6,372 nt of DNA. Source: CAZMLC01 sp964567125. GTDB taxonomy: Bacteria > Verrucomicrobiota > Kiritimatiellia > RFP12 > UBA1067. Positions within the stretch are counted from its first letter, which is position 1. Each line of letters begins with the position of its first letter. The DNA lies in NCBI GenBank assembly GCA_964567125.1, contig CAZMLC010000113.1, positions 1-6,372 of the forward strand, written 5' to 3'. The notes beneath the pieces are model-generated. The model saw nothing but the letters and a program-made list of their open reading frames with translations. It was not told the origin of the DNA and searched no databases. The position numbers and the translations under genes are program-made. Positions 1 through 5,738 of the stretch are shown in pieces.

Positions 1-1
1 G

Positions 2-622
2 TCTATGTTCTTTACGTCGGCAAATGACATCACGATATCCGTTGATATTGAAAATGTTCTGTTCGGCCCCAATTCTTGCATGAGAATAGAAGTCGCGGTT
101 CAATGGCCGGACGAAGTTTTCCGGGAAGATCGTACGAAATCAGGGAGTCAAAATGTGTGGAACATAAAGAGGCCGCCTCGGTGCGGCGACCGTGTGCTGA
201 TGTTCCTCGCAGAAAATCCCAAATGGGATTACGGCAAGAGTGAGCGTACATTTAATTTCAGAAAAGAAACATCGCCTAAAAGTAACATCTGCCAGTTCGC
301 TCGTGGAAACGACAGCATCCGATATCTTGACACGCCAGAGAATACAACGAACTACCTTAATGCGGTGAAAGGATACTTGCGCGAACTGCGGAGTGAAAAA
401 CGCGATGCCAACAGTTATTATTTGTTTCTTGCAGATTTGATCCAATCCCCGAATAAAAGCATTCGCGAGGACGCGCGAAGCGACCTGATGTACCTTGTCG
501 AGAGCTGCCCCTCGTTCGACAAGAAGCGTATTCTCTCTGATGACCGGATCGACGATGCCATTAAATACTGGATCGATCCTACTGTTTTTCAAGCAAAAGA
601 TGAACAGCAAAAAGAAAAGTGA
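2..622 (+). CDS. Hypothetical, probably exported protein; N-terminus cut by window edge
   Basis: The frame is open to the window edge. The first ATG (position 5) has no visible ribosome binding site and the protein from there has no signal peptide, so I infer that the true start lies upstream and that this is the C-terminal part. Counting from that ATG (205 residues), residues 8-70 look beta-rich and end in GDRVLMFL. That resembles a 'forms-a-conduit-for... GDRVLxFL' type of segment found in many secreted bacterial proteins, where a lead-in strand (ISVDIENVLFG) precedes it. Residues 116-190 are predicted helical and charged (YLNAVKGYLRELRS, then an Asp/Arg-rich stretch around SIREDARSDLMYLVES), reminiscent of a degenerate HEAT-like repeat pair. 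The tail is Lys/Gln/Glu-rich. G+C is lower than in the following genes. The stop codon overlaps the start of the next gene (TGATG, 620-624), so translation is probably coupled. No specific function can be assigned. Confidence 0.7.
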   Translation, partial: SMFFTSANDITISVDIENVLFGPNSCMRIEVAVQWPDEVFREDRTKSGSQNVWNIKRPPRCGDRVLMFLAENPKWDYGKSERTFNFRKETSPKSNICQFARGNDSIRYLDTPENTTNYLNAVKGYLRELRSEKRDANSYYLFLADLIQSPNKSIREDARSDLMYLVESCPSFDKKRILSDDRIDDAIKYWIDPTVFQAKDEQQKEK

Positions 623-1869
623 TGTATTATCGTTGCCATAGCAGACTCTCGCAGGAGATGTTGGAGGTGCAGGCGGCAGCCCCCGGAACTGCCACGCTCA
701 CTGTCTCGTTCACCGGTACGGGAACTGCGACGAATTATAATTGCTCGACGTATGTCAGCATCAAGACATGGGGTGTGGAGTTCTCCGAATCGGCGTTCAC
801 GGACTACAACTTTTCGCCGTCGCTGGGCGAGTACGGCGCCTTCGGCGTGAGGATCGTCAACGCCCCGGCTGATGCGACGGAAGACTTTAGCTTCAAACTC
901 GAAATCGTACGGGAGATCGAAAACAATGGCGAGCAGCATATCGACTGGGTGCCGGTCGGGAACGGCACGGCGACGAAATCGCGCCCACTCGACTTCACGT
1001 CAAACCGCTTCGACTGGGACGGGATCTCTTCTGTGACGCGCTCATCGTCCAACGGGCGCGATTCGTTTCAAGGCGTTGCGGCGATGCCCTCGCTGGCGTT
1101 CAAGGTGACGGAGGATTTCTCTGTGGCAGCCGGTGCGCGTGCCATCTGGACCAAGACCACGATCCGCCATCAGATTTATTCGCCGCTGCAACTGGCGTAT
1201 CCTTTCCCTGTCGAACACCAGACCGAAGCCATCGGATACGGGTATGTTGTTTCCGGGTTGTATCACATTACGGATGACTTAGACGCCGGTTTGGTGTATC
1301 GTAGTCGCGTGCGTGAGGATTCCAGCGGGACGAGCAGCGGGTGGCCCAACCACTCCTACGGCATGGATGCGCTGGTGACCTTGCCGGATTCGTGGGAAGG
1401 CGGATTGAATTACACGCTGACGGAAGCGTGGGAGATCGGCTGTTCCGCGATTTACACGGGGTGGTCCAGTTATAGCGATCTGATTCTAGAAATGCCGGGC
1501 ATGCCGCCCAATTCGGCGAGCCCGACTGGCAATGAAATCAATTCGCGCAAGGACTGGAAGGATGTCTGGCGGCTGGGTTTGGGTACATCGTATGCGTTGA
1601 GTTCATCGTGGACCGTCATGGGCGGTTACACGTATGACTGGTCGCCGATTCAGGAATCGCGGGCTGATTTCATGATGCCGCCGGGGGACCGCCATCTGCT
1701 GGGAACGGGACTGGCGTATACGCTGGCGCCGTTCACGCTGACAGTCGGGTACAACTTTGTACTGATGGAGTCGTCGCAGAGCGAAGCGATGCACTCCACT
1801 TTGGGAACGGTTTATTTTGATCATTGCTATGCGCACATGGTGAGCGTCTCGCTGGGTGCGAACTTTTAA
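622..1869 (+). CDS. FadL/OmpP1-family outer-membrane beta-barrel protein with atypical N-terminus
   Basis: The C-terminal two thirds match the FadL/OmpP1 transporter family, outer-membrane barrels that admit long-chain fatty acids or other hydrophobic compounds. Counting from a possible GTG at 619, the family-like segments are: MPSLAFKVTEDFSVAAG (156-172), LPDSWEGGLNYTLTEAWEIG (255-274) followed by YTGWSSYSDL, the strand pair around VWRLGLGTSYALSSSWTVMGGYTYDWSPI (316-344, quoted only as landmarks W317, R318, G335-G336, W341, P343), GDRHLLGTGLAYTL (356-369) and a C-terminal aromatic residue, Phe416. Alternating polar/hydrophobic strands fit a barrel. Missing are a signal peptide and the usual N-terminal plug region. 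Residues 15-125 are instead a Thr/Gly-rich, beta-like sequence (for example TATLTVSFTGTGTATN) that I cannot place. I chose ATG 622, which overlaps the upstream stop by one base; GTG 619 is the alternative. There is no clear Shine-Dalgarno. The gene may be rearranged or decayed at its 5' end. Confidence 0.75.
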   Translation: MYYRCHSRLSQEMLEVQAAAPGTATLTVSFTGTGTATNYNCSTYVSIKTWGVEFSESAFTDYNFSPSLGEYGAFGVRIVNAPADATEDFSFKLEIVREIENNGEQHIDWVPVGNGTATKSRPLDFTSNRFDWDGISSVTRSSSNGRDSFQGVAAMPSLAFKVTEDFSVAAGARAIWTKTTIRHQIYSPLQLAYPFPVEHQTEAIGYGYVVSGLYHITDDLDAGLVYRSRVREDSSGTSSGWPNHSYGMDALVTLPDSWEGGLNYTLTEAWEIGCSAIYTGWSSYSDLILEMPGMPPNSASPTGNEINSRKDWKDVWRLGLGTSYALSSSWTVMGGYTYDWSPIQESRADFMMPPGDRHLLGTGLAYTLAPFTLTVGYNFVLMESSQSEAMHSTLGTVYFDHCYAHMVSVSLGANF

Positions 1870-2774
1870 TGCCTATGACTATTAAAAACATTCTACAGCG
1901 CAAAAAAGCGTCGATTTCGTTCGAGGTCTTTCCGCCGAAGAAAGAGACCGCTTTTGATTCAGTGTTGACCACGATTGCGGAGCTGGCGCAACTGGCTCCG
2001 GATTTTGTCAGCGTCACCTACGGCGCCGGCGGCACGCAGGCCTCGAACACCGTGGCCATTGCGGCGCAGGCGCAAGCGCAGGCGAAGATTCCGGCGTTGG
2101 CGCACTTTACCTGCGTGGGTTCGGATCGGCAGAAAGTGAATGCCGTGCTGGATGCGCTGGCGGCGAATGGTATTCAGAATGTTCTGGCGTTGCGCGGTGA
2201 CTGGCCGCCCAATTTGCCGCGCGAAGAGGCGGTCTCGGATTTCCATCACGCGTCGGATCTGGTCGCCGCGATCAAGACCTATTCCAAACAGGCCTTCTGC
2301 GTGGGTGGTGCCTGTTATCCGGAAGGTCATCCGGAGAGCGGGGATCGCGAACGCGACTTGGACAATCTGAAGCACAAGGTCGAGGCCGGTTGCGATTTTC
2401 TGACCACGCAGATGTTCTTCGATAACGACATGCTCTACAGTTTTCTCTACCGGATGCAGTCCAGGGGCATCCACGTGCCGGTGATCGCGGGCATCATGCC
2501 GGTCACGAACTATGCGCAGGTTTCGCGCATGATTCAACTTTCGAACGCCTACATGCCGCGCAAGCTGCTGACCATCCTGGATCGGTTTAAAGATGCGCCG
2601 GATGCGCTGAAACAGGCGGGCATCGCCTATGCGACGGATCAGATCATTGATTTGATTACCAACGGGGTGCGCGGTATCCACATCTACACCATGAACAAGA
2701 GCGATGTCTCGCTGGCGATCATGCGCAATATCCGCGACATTGTGAGCGCGGTCAACGGTTGCCCAACCGTGTAA
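1869..2774 (+). CDS. metF: Methylenetetrahydrofolate reductase
   Basis: Reduces 5,10-methylenetetrahydrofolate to 5-methyltetrahydrofolate using FAD, supplying the methyl group for methionine synthesis; cytoplasmic. The 301-residue product is the usual length for a bacterial MetF (E. coli about 296) and spans the whole TIM-barrel domain. Visible landmarks are SFEVFPPKK with the catalytic Glu19 (equivalent to E. coli Glu28), SVTYGAGG (48-55), NVLALRGDWP with folate-contacting Asp111 (E. coli Asp120), GGACYPEGHPE (146-156), FLTTQMFFDND with Gln181 (E. coli Gln183), PVIAGIMPV (204-212) and HIYTMN near the C-terminus. Start: ATG 1869 overlaps the TAA of the upstream gene (TAATG). ATG 1875 is also possible, and a longer frame from 1824 adds 15 residues with no family resemblance. 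The Shine-Dalgarno is weak, so coupled translation is likely. There is no C-terminal regulatory domain of the eukaryotic type. I see no methionine-related riboswitch because the gene is internal to the run. Confidence 0.96.
   Translation: MPMTIKNILQRKKASISFEVFPPKKETAFDSVLTTIAELAQLAPDFVSVTYGAGGTQASNTVAIAAQAQAQAKIPALAHFTCVGSDRQKVNAVLDALAANGIQNVLALRGDWPPNLPREEAVSDFHHASDLVAAIKTYSKQAFCVGGACYPEGHPESGDRERDLDNLKHKVEAGCDFLTTQMFFDNDMLYSFLYRMQSRGIHVPVIAGIMPVTNYAQVSRMIQLSNAYMPRKLLTILDRFKDAPDALKQAGIAYATDQIIDLITNGVRGIHIYTMNKSDVSLAIMRNIRDIVSAVNGCPTV
2064..2087 (+). repeat. Short hexanucleotide tandem repeat inside metF
   Basis: Four consecutive six-base units, GCGCAG, GCGCAA, GCGCAG and GCGAAG, encode Ala-Gln-Ala-Gln-Ala-Gln-Ala-Lys in a surface helix region of MetF. 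This is a minor in-frame low-complexity tract that could vary in copy number without breaking the frame. Confidence 0.6.
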
Positions 2775-2777
2775 ATC

Positions 2778-2783
2778 AGAGGG
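2778..2783 (+). promoter_or_regulatory. Ribosome binding site of the ABC exporter
   Basis: AGAGGG lies three bases before ATG 2787 and between the metF stop and that start. The spacing is short but supports this ATG as the start. Confidence 0.5.
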
Positions 2784-2786
2784 TTT

Positions 2787-4733
2787 ATGCACGAGTGGTT
2801 TGATAAAGAATATACGGCCTGGGAAGTCTATCGGCGCTTGCTGAAGCGCTCGAAAAAATATGCGTGGGTACTGATCATCGGTATTTTCACGGGCATGCTG
2901 GTCGGCGGCACCTGGTTGCCGGTCTTTCAGCTGTTGCAACCCGCGTTGAAGCAGATGCAGAGCGGCAGCAGCGTTGCTCCGGCTGAAGCGACTGCGCCGC
3001 AACCAACGGCGGTTGCATCCCAACCCAAAGCGTCCGCCGCCTCCGCCGTACCCGATCAGAAAAAGGACGATCGCTTTTCCAAAATCATCGCGCAGGTCGA
3101 TCAGGTGGGAAAGCGTTTCGGCGTCAGGCTGGTCGATGATAACGGACAGCTGCGCATGAGTTTCTTCGTGATGATGCTCATGATTCTGCCGCTGGCCCTG
3201 CTGTTCCGCTTGCTGATGCTCTATGCCAACGACTACGCGTTGCAGTGGGCTGGCCTGCACGTGGTGCGCGATCTGCGCAACGAGATGTTCGGCCACTTGC
3301 AGAACCAGTCGCTGAAATTCTTCGGACGCATGGATGTGGGGCAGATTATGAGTCGGTGCAACGGCGATCCCGGAACCGTGCAGACCGTGATCACCAATAC
3401 CTTCTCGGATATGTGCCGTGCGCCTTTTGAAGTGGCGGCATCCATCGGATTTGTGATCTATTTCGCGATTCAGAACGATTTACTGGAGATGATCGCGCTG
3501 GCGTTGATCGGGTATCCGTTAGCCATGGGGCCGCTCTTCTGGATTGGCCGCAAGATCCGCAACTATGCGCGGCAAGCAATGGAGCGCGGCGCTGTATTGG
3601 GGTCGAACATGCTGGAAAACTTGACCGGGATTCGCGTGGTCAAGGCCTATCATACGGAAGAGGCTGAGAAGCAGAAGTATTATGCGACCAATCAGGAATG
3701 CGTCAAAATCGCGATGCGCAGCGTGCGGGTCGGCCTGATCGTGACCCCGCTGATGGAGGCTTCGACGGTGATGCTCTCCGTGATCTTCCTCTGTATCTGT
3801 TTCTGGAAGGGCAAAACGTTGGCGGACATTATACCTTTGCTGACGCCGTTTATTGTAGCGTACAAGCCGTTGAAATCCCTAGGCCGTATTCAGACGTCGC
3901 TGGAGAGCGGCCGGGCGGCTTTGACGCGCATTTTCTCCTTCCTGGATCTGGATACCGCGCTGCCGCTGGCGGCGAATCCGGTGCGCAAGCAGACGTTCGA
4001 CAACGAACTGGTTTTTGAGCACGTCAATTTCTGGTACAATCGCGATGACCGACAGATCGTGAAAGACGCCTGCTTTGCCCTGGCGCGCGGCAAAACTGTT
4101 GCCGTGGTGGGTTCGACGGGGTCGGGCAAGACCACGCTGGCGAACCTGCTGGCGCGCTTCTACGATCCCACGGAAGGCCGCGTGCTGATGGATGGCATCG
4201 ATCTGCGCGATTTGGATATGAAGGATCTGCGCAAGATGATCGGCGTGGTGACGCAGGAGACGATCCTTTTCAACACCACGATTGCCGCCAACATTGCGTA
4301 TGGTACCGCAGGCGCAACGCAGGCGCAGGTCGAGATGGCGGCCAAGATGGCCAATGCCCATCCCTTCATCAGCCAGCACCCAGATGGCTACAACCGGATT
4401 GTCGGCGACAAGGGTTTTGTGCTGAGCGGCGGCGAACGGCAGCGCGTGGCGATTGCCCGGGCGATTCTGAAGAATCCGCCGATTCTGATTTTGGATGAGG
4501 CCACCAGCGCACTGGATACCGTGACCGAGCAGCAGGTCCAGGAGGCGATTACGCGTTTGATGGAGAACCGCACTGTCTTTGTGATTGCACATCGGCTCAG
4601 CACGGTGAAACATGCGGATACGATCCTGGTCATGGATCAGGGAAGCATCATCGAGAAGGGGAGTCACGATGAGCTTTACGCCCAAGGTGGCGTCTATAGC
4701 AATCTGTGCGATGTGCAGAAGAGTGTTAAATAG
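2787..4733 (+). CDS. MsbA-like ABC exporter half-transporter (membrane domain fused to ATPase)
   Basis: An inner-membrane homodimeric exporter, most likely flipping lipid A core or another lipid as MsbA does; drug export by a related subfamily cannot be excluded. It has 648 residues. The membrane domain has segments near 26-50, 124-147, 212-229, 233-253, 312-338 and 344-360. The ATPase domain (about 407-645) is complete: Walker A GSTGSGKT (442-449), Q-loop Gln490 (TQETILF), signature LSGGERQ (546-552), Walker B ILILD (566-570) followed by the catalytic Glu571, D-loop SALD (574-577) and switch His602. All catalytic residues are intact, so the protein should be active. It is about 65 residues longer than a typical MsbA (about 580). 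The excess is an Ala/Pro/Ser-rich then charged insertion (about 55-122) between membrane segments 1 and 2, predicted to face the periplasm. It follows metF by 12 bases. I withhold the symbol msbA because the substrate cannot be read from sequence. Confidence 0.93.
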   Translation: MHEWFDKEYTAWEVYRRLLKRSKKYAWVLIIGIFTGMLVGGTWLPVFQLLQPALKQMQSGSSVAPAEATAPQPTAVASQPKASAASAVPDQKKDDRFSKIIAQVDQVGKRFGVRLVDDNGQLRMSFFVMMLMILPLALLFRLLMLYANDYALQWAGLHVVRDLRNEMFGHLQNQSLKFFGRMDVGQIMSRCNGDPGTVQTVITNTFSDMCRAPFEVAASIGFVIYFAIQNDLLEMIALALIGYPLAMGPLFWIGRKIRNYARQAMERGAVLGSNMLENLTGIRVVKAYHTEEAEKQKYYATNQECVKIAMRSVRVGLIVTPLMEASTVMLSVIFLCICFWKGKTLADIIPLLTPFIVAYKPLKSLGRIQTSLESGRAALTRIFSFLDLDTALPLAANPVRKQTFDNELVFEHVNFWYNRDDRQIVKDACFALARGKTVAVVGSTGSGKTTLANLLARFYDPTEGRVLMDGIDLRDLDMKDLRKMIGVVTQETILFNTTIAANIAYGTAGATQAQVEMAAKMANAHPFISQHPDGYNRIVGDKGFVLSGGERQRVAIARAILKNPPILILDEATSALDTVTEQQVQEAITRLMENRTVFVIAHRLSTVKHADTILVMDQGSIIEKGSHDELYAQGGVYSNLCDVQKSVK

Positions 4734-4926
4734 CCTCGTTTTTTTGATGCGCAGGGTTATCTTCACGCTATAGAATGGTTACAATGAGATCTAAAAGCGT
4801 CAAACCAGTAAAAATTACAATTGCAACGCCCCGCCAATTGCGGTAAGGGTGCACCACGTTGATTAACGTTGTTTGGAGATTCTGAAAAACCACGATGTAA
4901 AGAGCATACCTGATATCCTGTGATTT

Positions 4927-4940
4927 TGCGCTTTCGCGCA
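4927..4940 (-). repeat. Small perfect stem-loop with GAAA loop on the minus strand
   Basis: TGCGC (4927-4931) and GCGCA (4936-4940) form a 5-bp stem. Read on the minus strand the loop is GAAA closed by a C-G pair, a GNRA-type tetraloop; on the plus strand it is TTTC. It lacks a following T-run on either strand, so it is not a standard terminator. Confidence 0.5.
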
Positions 4941-4966
4941 TTGAGCTTCCCCCAGAAAACCGCCAG

Positions 4967-4984
4967 CTGAAACGCTTGTTTCAG
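4967..4984 (+). repeat. Perfect 7-bp stem-loop
   Basis: CTGAAAC (4967-4973), loop GCTT, then GTTTCAG (4978-4984), with no mismatch. It sits seven bases before the large hairpin starting at 4991 and is the first element of the structured block that ends at 5072. Confidence 0.65.
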
Positions 4985-4990
4985 TATTTT

Positions 4991-5053
4991 CAACGAAGCG
5001 AGATTGCGTGGGGACGCGCCCCTGTGGCGCGGCTCCACTCTCGTGTTTCGTTG
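4991..5053 (+). repeat. Large imperfect hairpin (about 24 base pairs)
   Basis: The arms pair in four blocks: 4991-4997 with 5047-5053 (CAACGAA/TTCGTTG, 7 bp), 4999-5003 with 5039-5043 (CGAGA/TCTCG, 5 bp), 5008-5013 with 5033-5038 (GTGGGG/CTCCAC, 6 bp including one G-U) and 5015-5020 with 5026-5031 (CGCGCC/GGCGCG, 6 bp). The loop is CCTGT. Irregularities are a 1-by-3 internal loop, a TTGC bulge at 5004-5007 and one A-G mismatch (5014/5032). The G-U pair exists only in plus-strand RNA and becomes a C-A mismatch on the minus strand, which favours a plus-strand transcript. This could be a structured 5' leader of the gene at 5128 or a REP-like dispersed palindrome. Confidence 0.6.
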
Positions 5054-5054
5054 T

Positions 5055-5072
5055 GGGCGCCTGGCGGTGCCC
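5055..5072 (+). repeat. 7-bp stem-loop adjacent to the large hairpin
   Basis: GGGCGCC (5055-5061), loop TGGC, then GGTGCCC (5066-5072); seven pairs, one of them G-U (5059/5068) in plus-strand RNA. It is one base from the end of the large hairpin, so the two could stack. The block GGGCGC (5055-5060) can alternatively pair with GCGCCC at 5096-5101. Confidence 0.6.
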
Positions 5073-5113
5073 TGGGTGGGACACGGATGGGGTTCGCGCC
5101 CTTTGCATATAAA

Positions 5114-5120
5114 AAGGGGA
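5114..5120 (+). promoter_or_regulatory. Ribosome binding site of the gene at 5128
   Basis: AAGGGGA followed by a 7-base spacer before ATG 5128, a strong Shine-Dalgarno arrangement that fixes this start. The spacer and last A (5120-5127, ACGAAACA) are the exact reverse complement of 5044-5051 in the upstream hairpin arm. Confidence 0.75.
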
Positions 5121-5127
5121 CGAAACA

Positions 5128-5727
5128 ATGAGAACGAGACGCTTCCGCCCGGACCAGCCGATAACCCGCCCTCACTACGCCATCCTTGCGGCGCTGCTGC
5201 TTGCCTGCTCCGCGTCCGCAGCCGACCGCCTCACCGTGAACAGCCCCCTCCAGCCCCTTTACGCCGACCTCGAGACCGCCGCCACCTTCGCCCTGCCGCA
5301 GCCCTCGGAACGCAACTGGCGGCTCGACATCTCCGGCGCCCTCAGCGCCTCCAACCGCCTCACCTGCTCCTTCGGCTCCGACGTCAACACCAACGCCGTG
5401 CTCGACGCCGAGGAGATCACCGCCGTCCTCTCCTGGGAAGGCGGCGCATGGGTCGTCCTCGGCGGCCCCGGCCTCGGAACGCGCTACACCGCCGCGCCAT
5501 CGGGCGGGGCGCTCCGCCTCGACATCCGCTTCCGCAAGGACGGCTCCATCTCATCCGCCGGACTCCGCGACAGCGGCCAGCCGCTCGCCTTCGACGGCCC
5601 CGCCGCCGGGCTTCTCGACCCGAAGCAGTGGGACATCGCCTGCCTCAAGGCCCGCGGCTTCGGCGAGCGGGAGGAAGCCCTTCAGGTCGCGGCCTACCCC
5701 GACGGCACAACCATCCGGATATGGTAG
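5128..5727 (+). CDS. Unrecognised exported protein with an EF-hand-like loop
   Basis: 199 residues, complete. The N-terminus is an export signal: a basic stretch (MRTRRFRPDQPITRPHY), a hydrophobic core (AILAALLLACSAS) and a plausible signal peptidase I site after ASA near residue 31. LLAC at 24-27 makes a lipoprotein site an alternative. The mature part looks beta-rich. Residues 85-96 (DVNTNAVLDAEE) fit the calcium-binding EF-hand/dockerin loop spacing: D1, N3, N5, hydrophobic 8, D9, E12, with Ala in place of the usual Gly at 6. It is flanked by strand-like GGAWVVLGG. I know no family for it and assign no function; a cell-surface or periplasmic role is inference. The start is supported by a strong ribosome binding site. 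The gene is C-rich with GCC, CTC and ATC codons dominating, unlike the left-hand genes. The stop overlaps the next gene's ribosome binding site, so the two form an operon. Confidence 0.8.
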   Translation: MRTRRFRPDQPITRPHYAILAALLLACSASAADRLTVNSPLQPLYADLETAATFALPQPSERNWRLDISGALSASNRLTCSFGSDVNTNAVLDAEEITAVLSWEGGAWVVLGGPGLGTRYTAAPSGGALRLDIRFRKDGSISSAGLRDSGQPLAFDGPAAGLLDPKQWDIACLKARGFGEREEALQVAAYPDGTTIRIW

Positions 5728-5731
5728 AGGG
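5726..5731 (+). promoter_or_regulatory. Ribosome binding site of the partial gene at 5739
   Basis: AGAGGG overlaps the TAG stop (5725-5727) of the preceding gene, with a 7-base spacer before ATG 5739. It fixes this start and indicates co-translation of the pair. Confidence 0.7.
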
Positions 5732-5738
5732 CGTGCCC

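Larger units (their letters stand above)
4734..5127. other. Intergenic region, AT-richer left half and inverted-repeat-rich right half
   Basis: No convincing protein gene on either strand. The left half (4734-4966) is AT-richer. It contains a T-run just after the exporter stop without a solid stem before it, two CAATTGC copies (4818-4824 and 4835-4841), an ACGTT/AACGT inverted repeat (4856-4860 with 4865-4869) and a small hairpin at 4927-4940. The right half (4967-5072) is packed with stem-loops, listed separately. I found no promoter with both boxes at proper spacing, so where transcription of the downstream genes begins is unresolved. Confidence 0.7.

Noticed and set aside
1824..1868. Longer metF start at 1824
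   Set aside because: It would add 15 residues without family resemblance and overlap the upstream gene by 46 bases; ATG 1869 gives the normal length.
1959..3296. 445-codon open frame on the minus strand opposite metF and the exporter
   Set aside because: It spans two well-supported genes on the other strand, is rich in His, Arg and Gln as expected of a shadow frame, and resembles no family. The same applies to the minus frame at 3879-4766.
4307..4327. CGCAGGCGCA direct repeat inside the exporter gene
   Set aside because: Two adjacent copies in coding sequence, explained by Ala/Gln/Gly codons; no sign of mobile or regulatory function.
4734..4746. Rho-independent terminator after the exporter gene
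   Set aside because: There is a run of T residues, but only a three-pair GAG/CTC stem before it; too weak to call.
4991..5053. Integron attC recombination site
   Set aside because: It is an imperfect palindrome with unpaired bases like attC, but the ends do not match the RYYYAAC/GTTRRRY core sites. There is also no integrase or second copy, and the next two genes are only 11 bases apart with no such site between them.
5108..5113. TATAAA as a -10 promoter box
   Set aside because: It is too close to the Shine-Dalgarno and ATG 5128, and no suitable -35 box lies 16-18 bases upstream.
4763..5128. 121-codon minus-strand frame filling the intergenic gap
   Set aside because: No ribosome binding site or family resemblance, and it runs through the stem-loop block, whose structure better explains the sequence.
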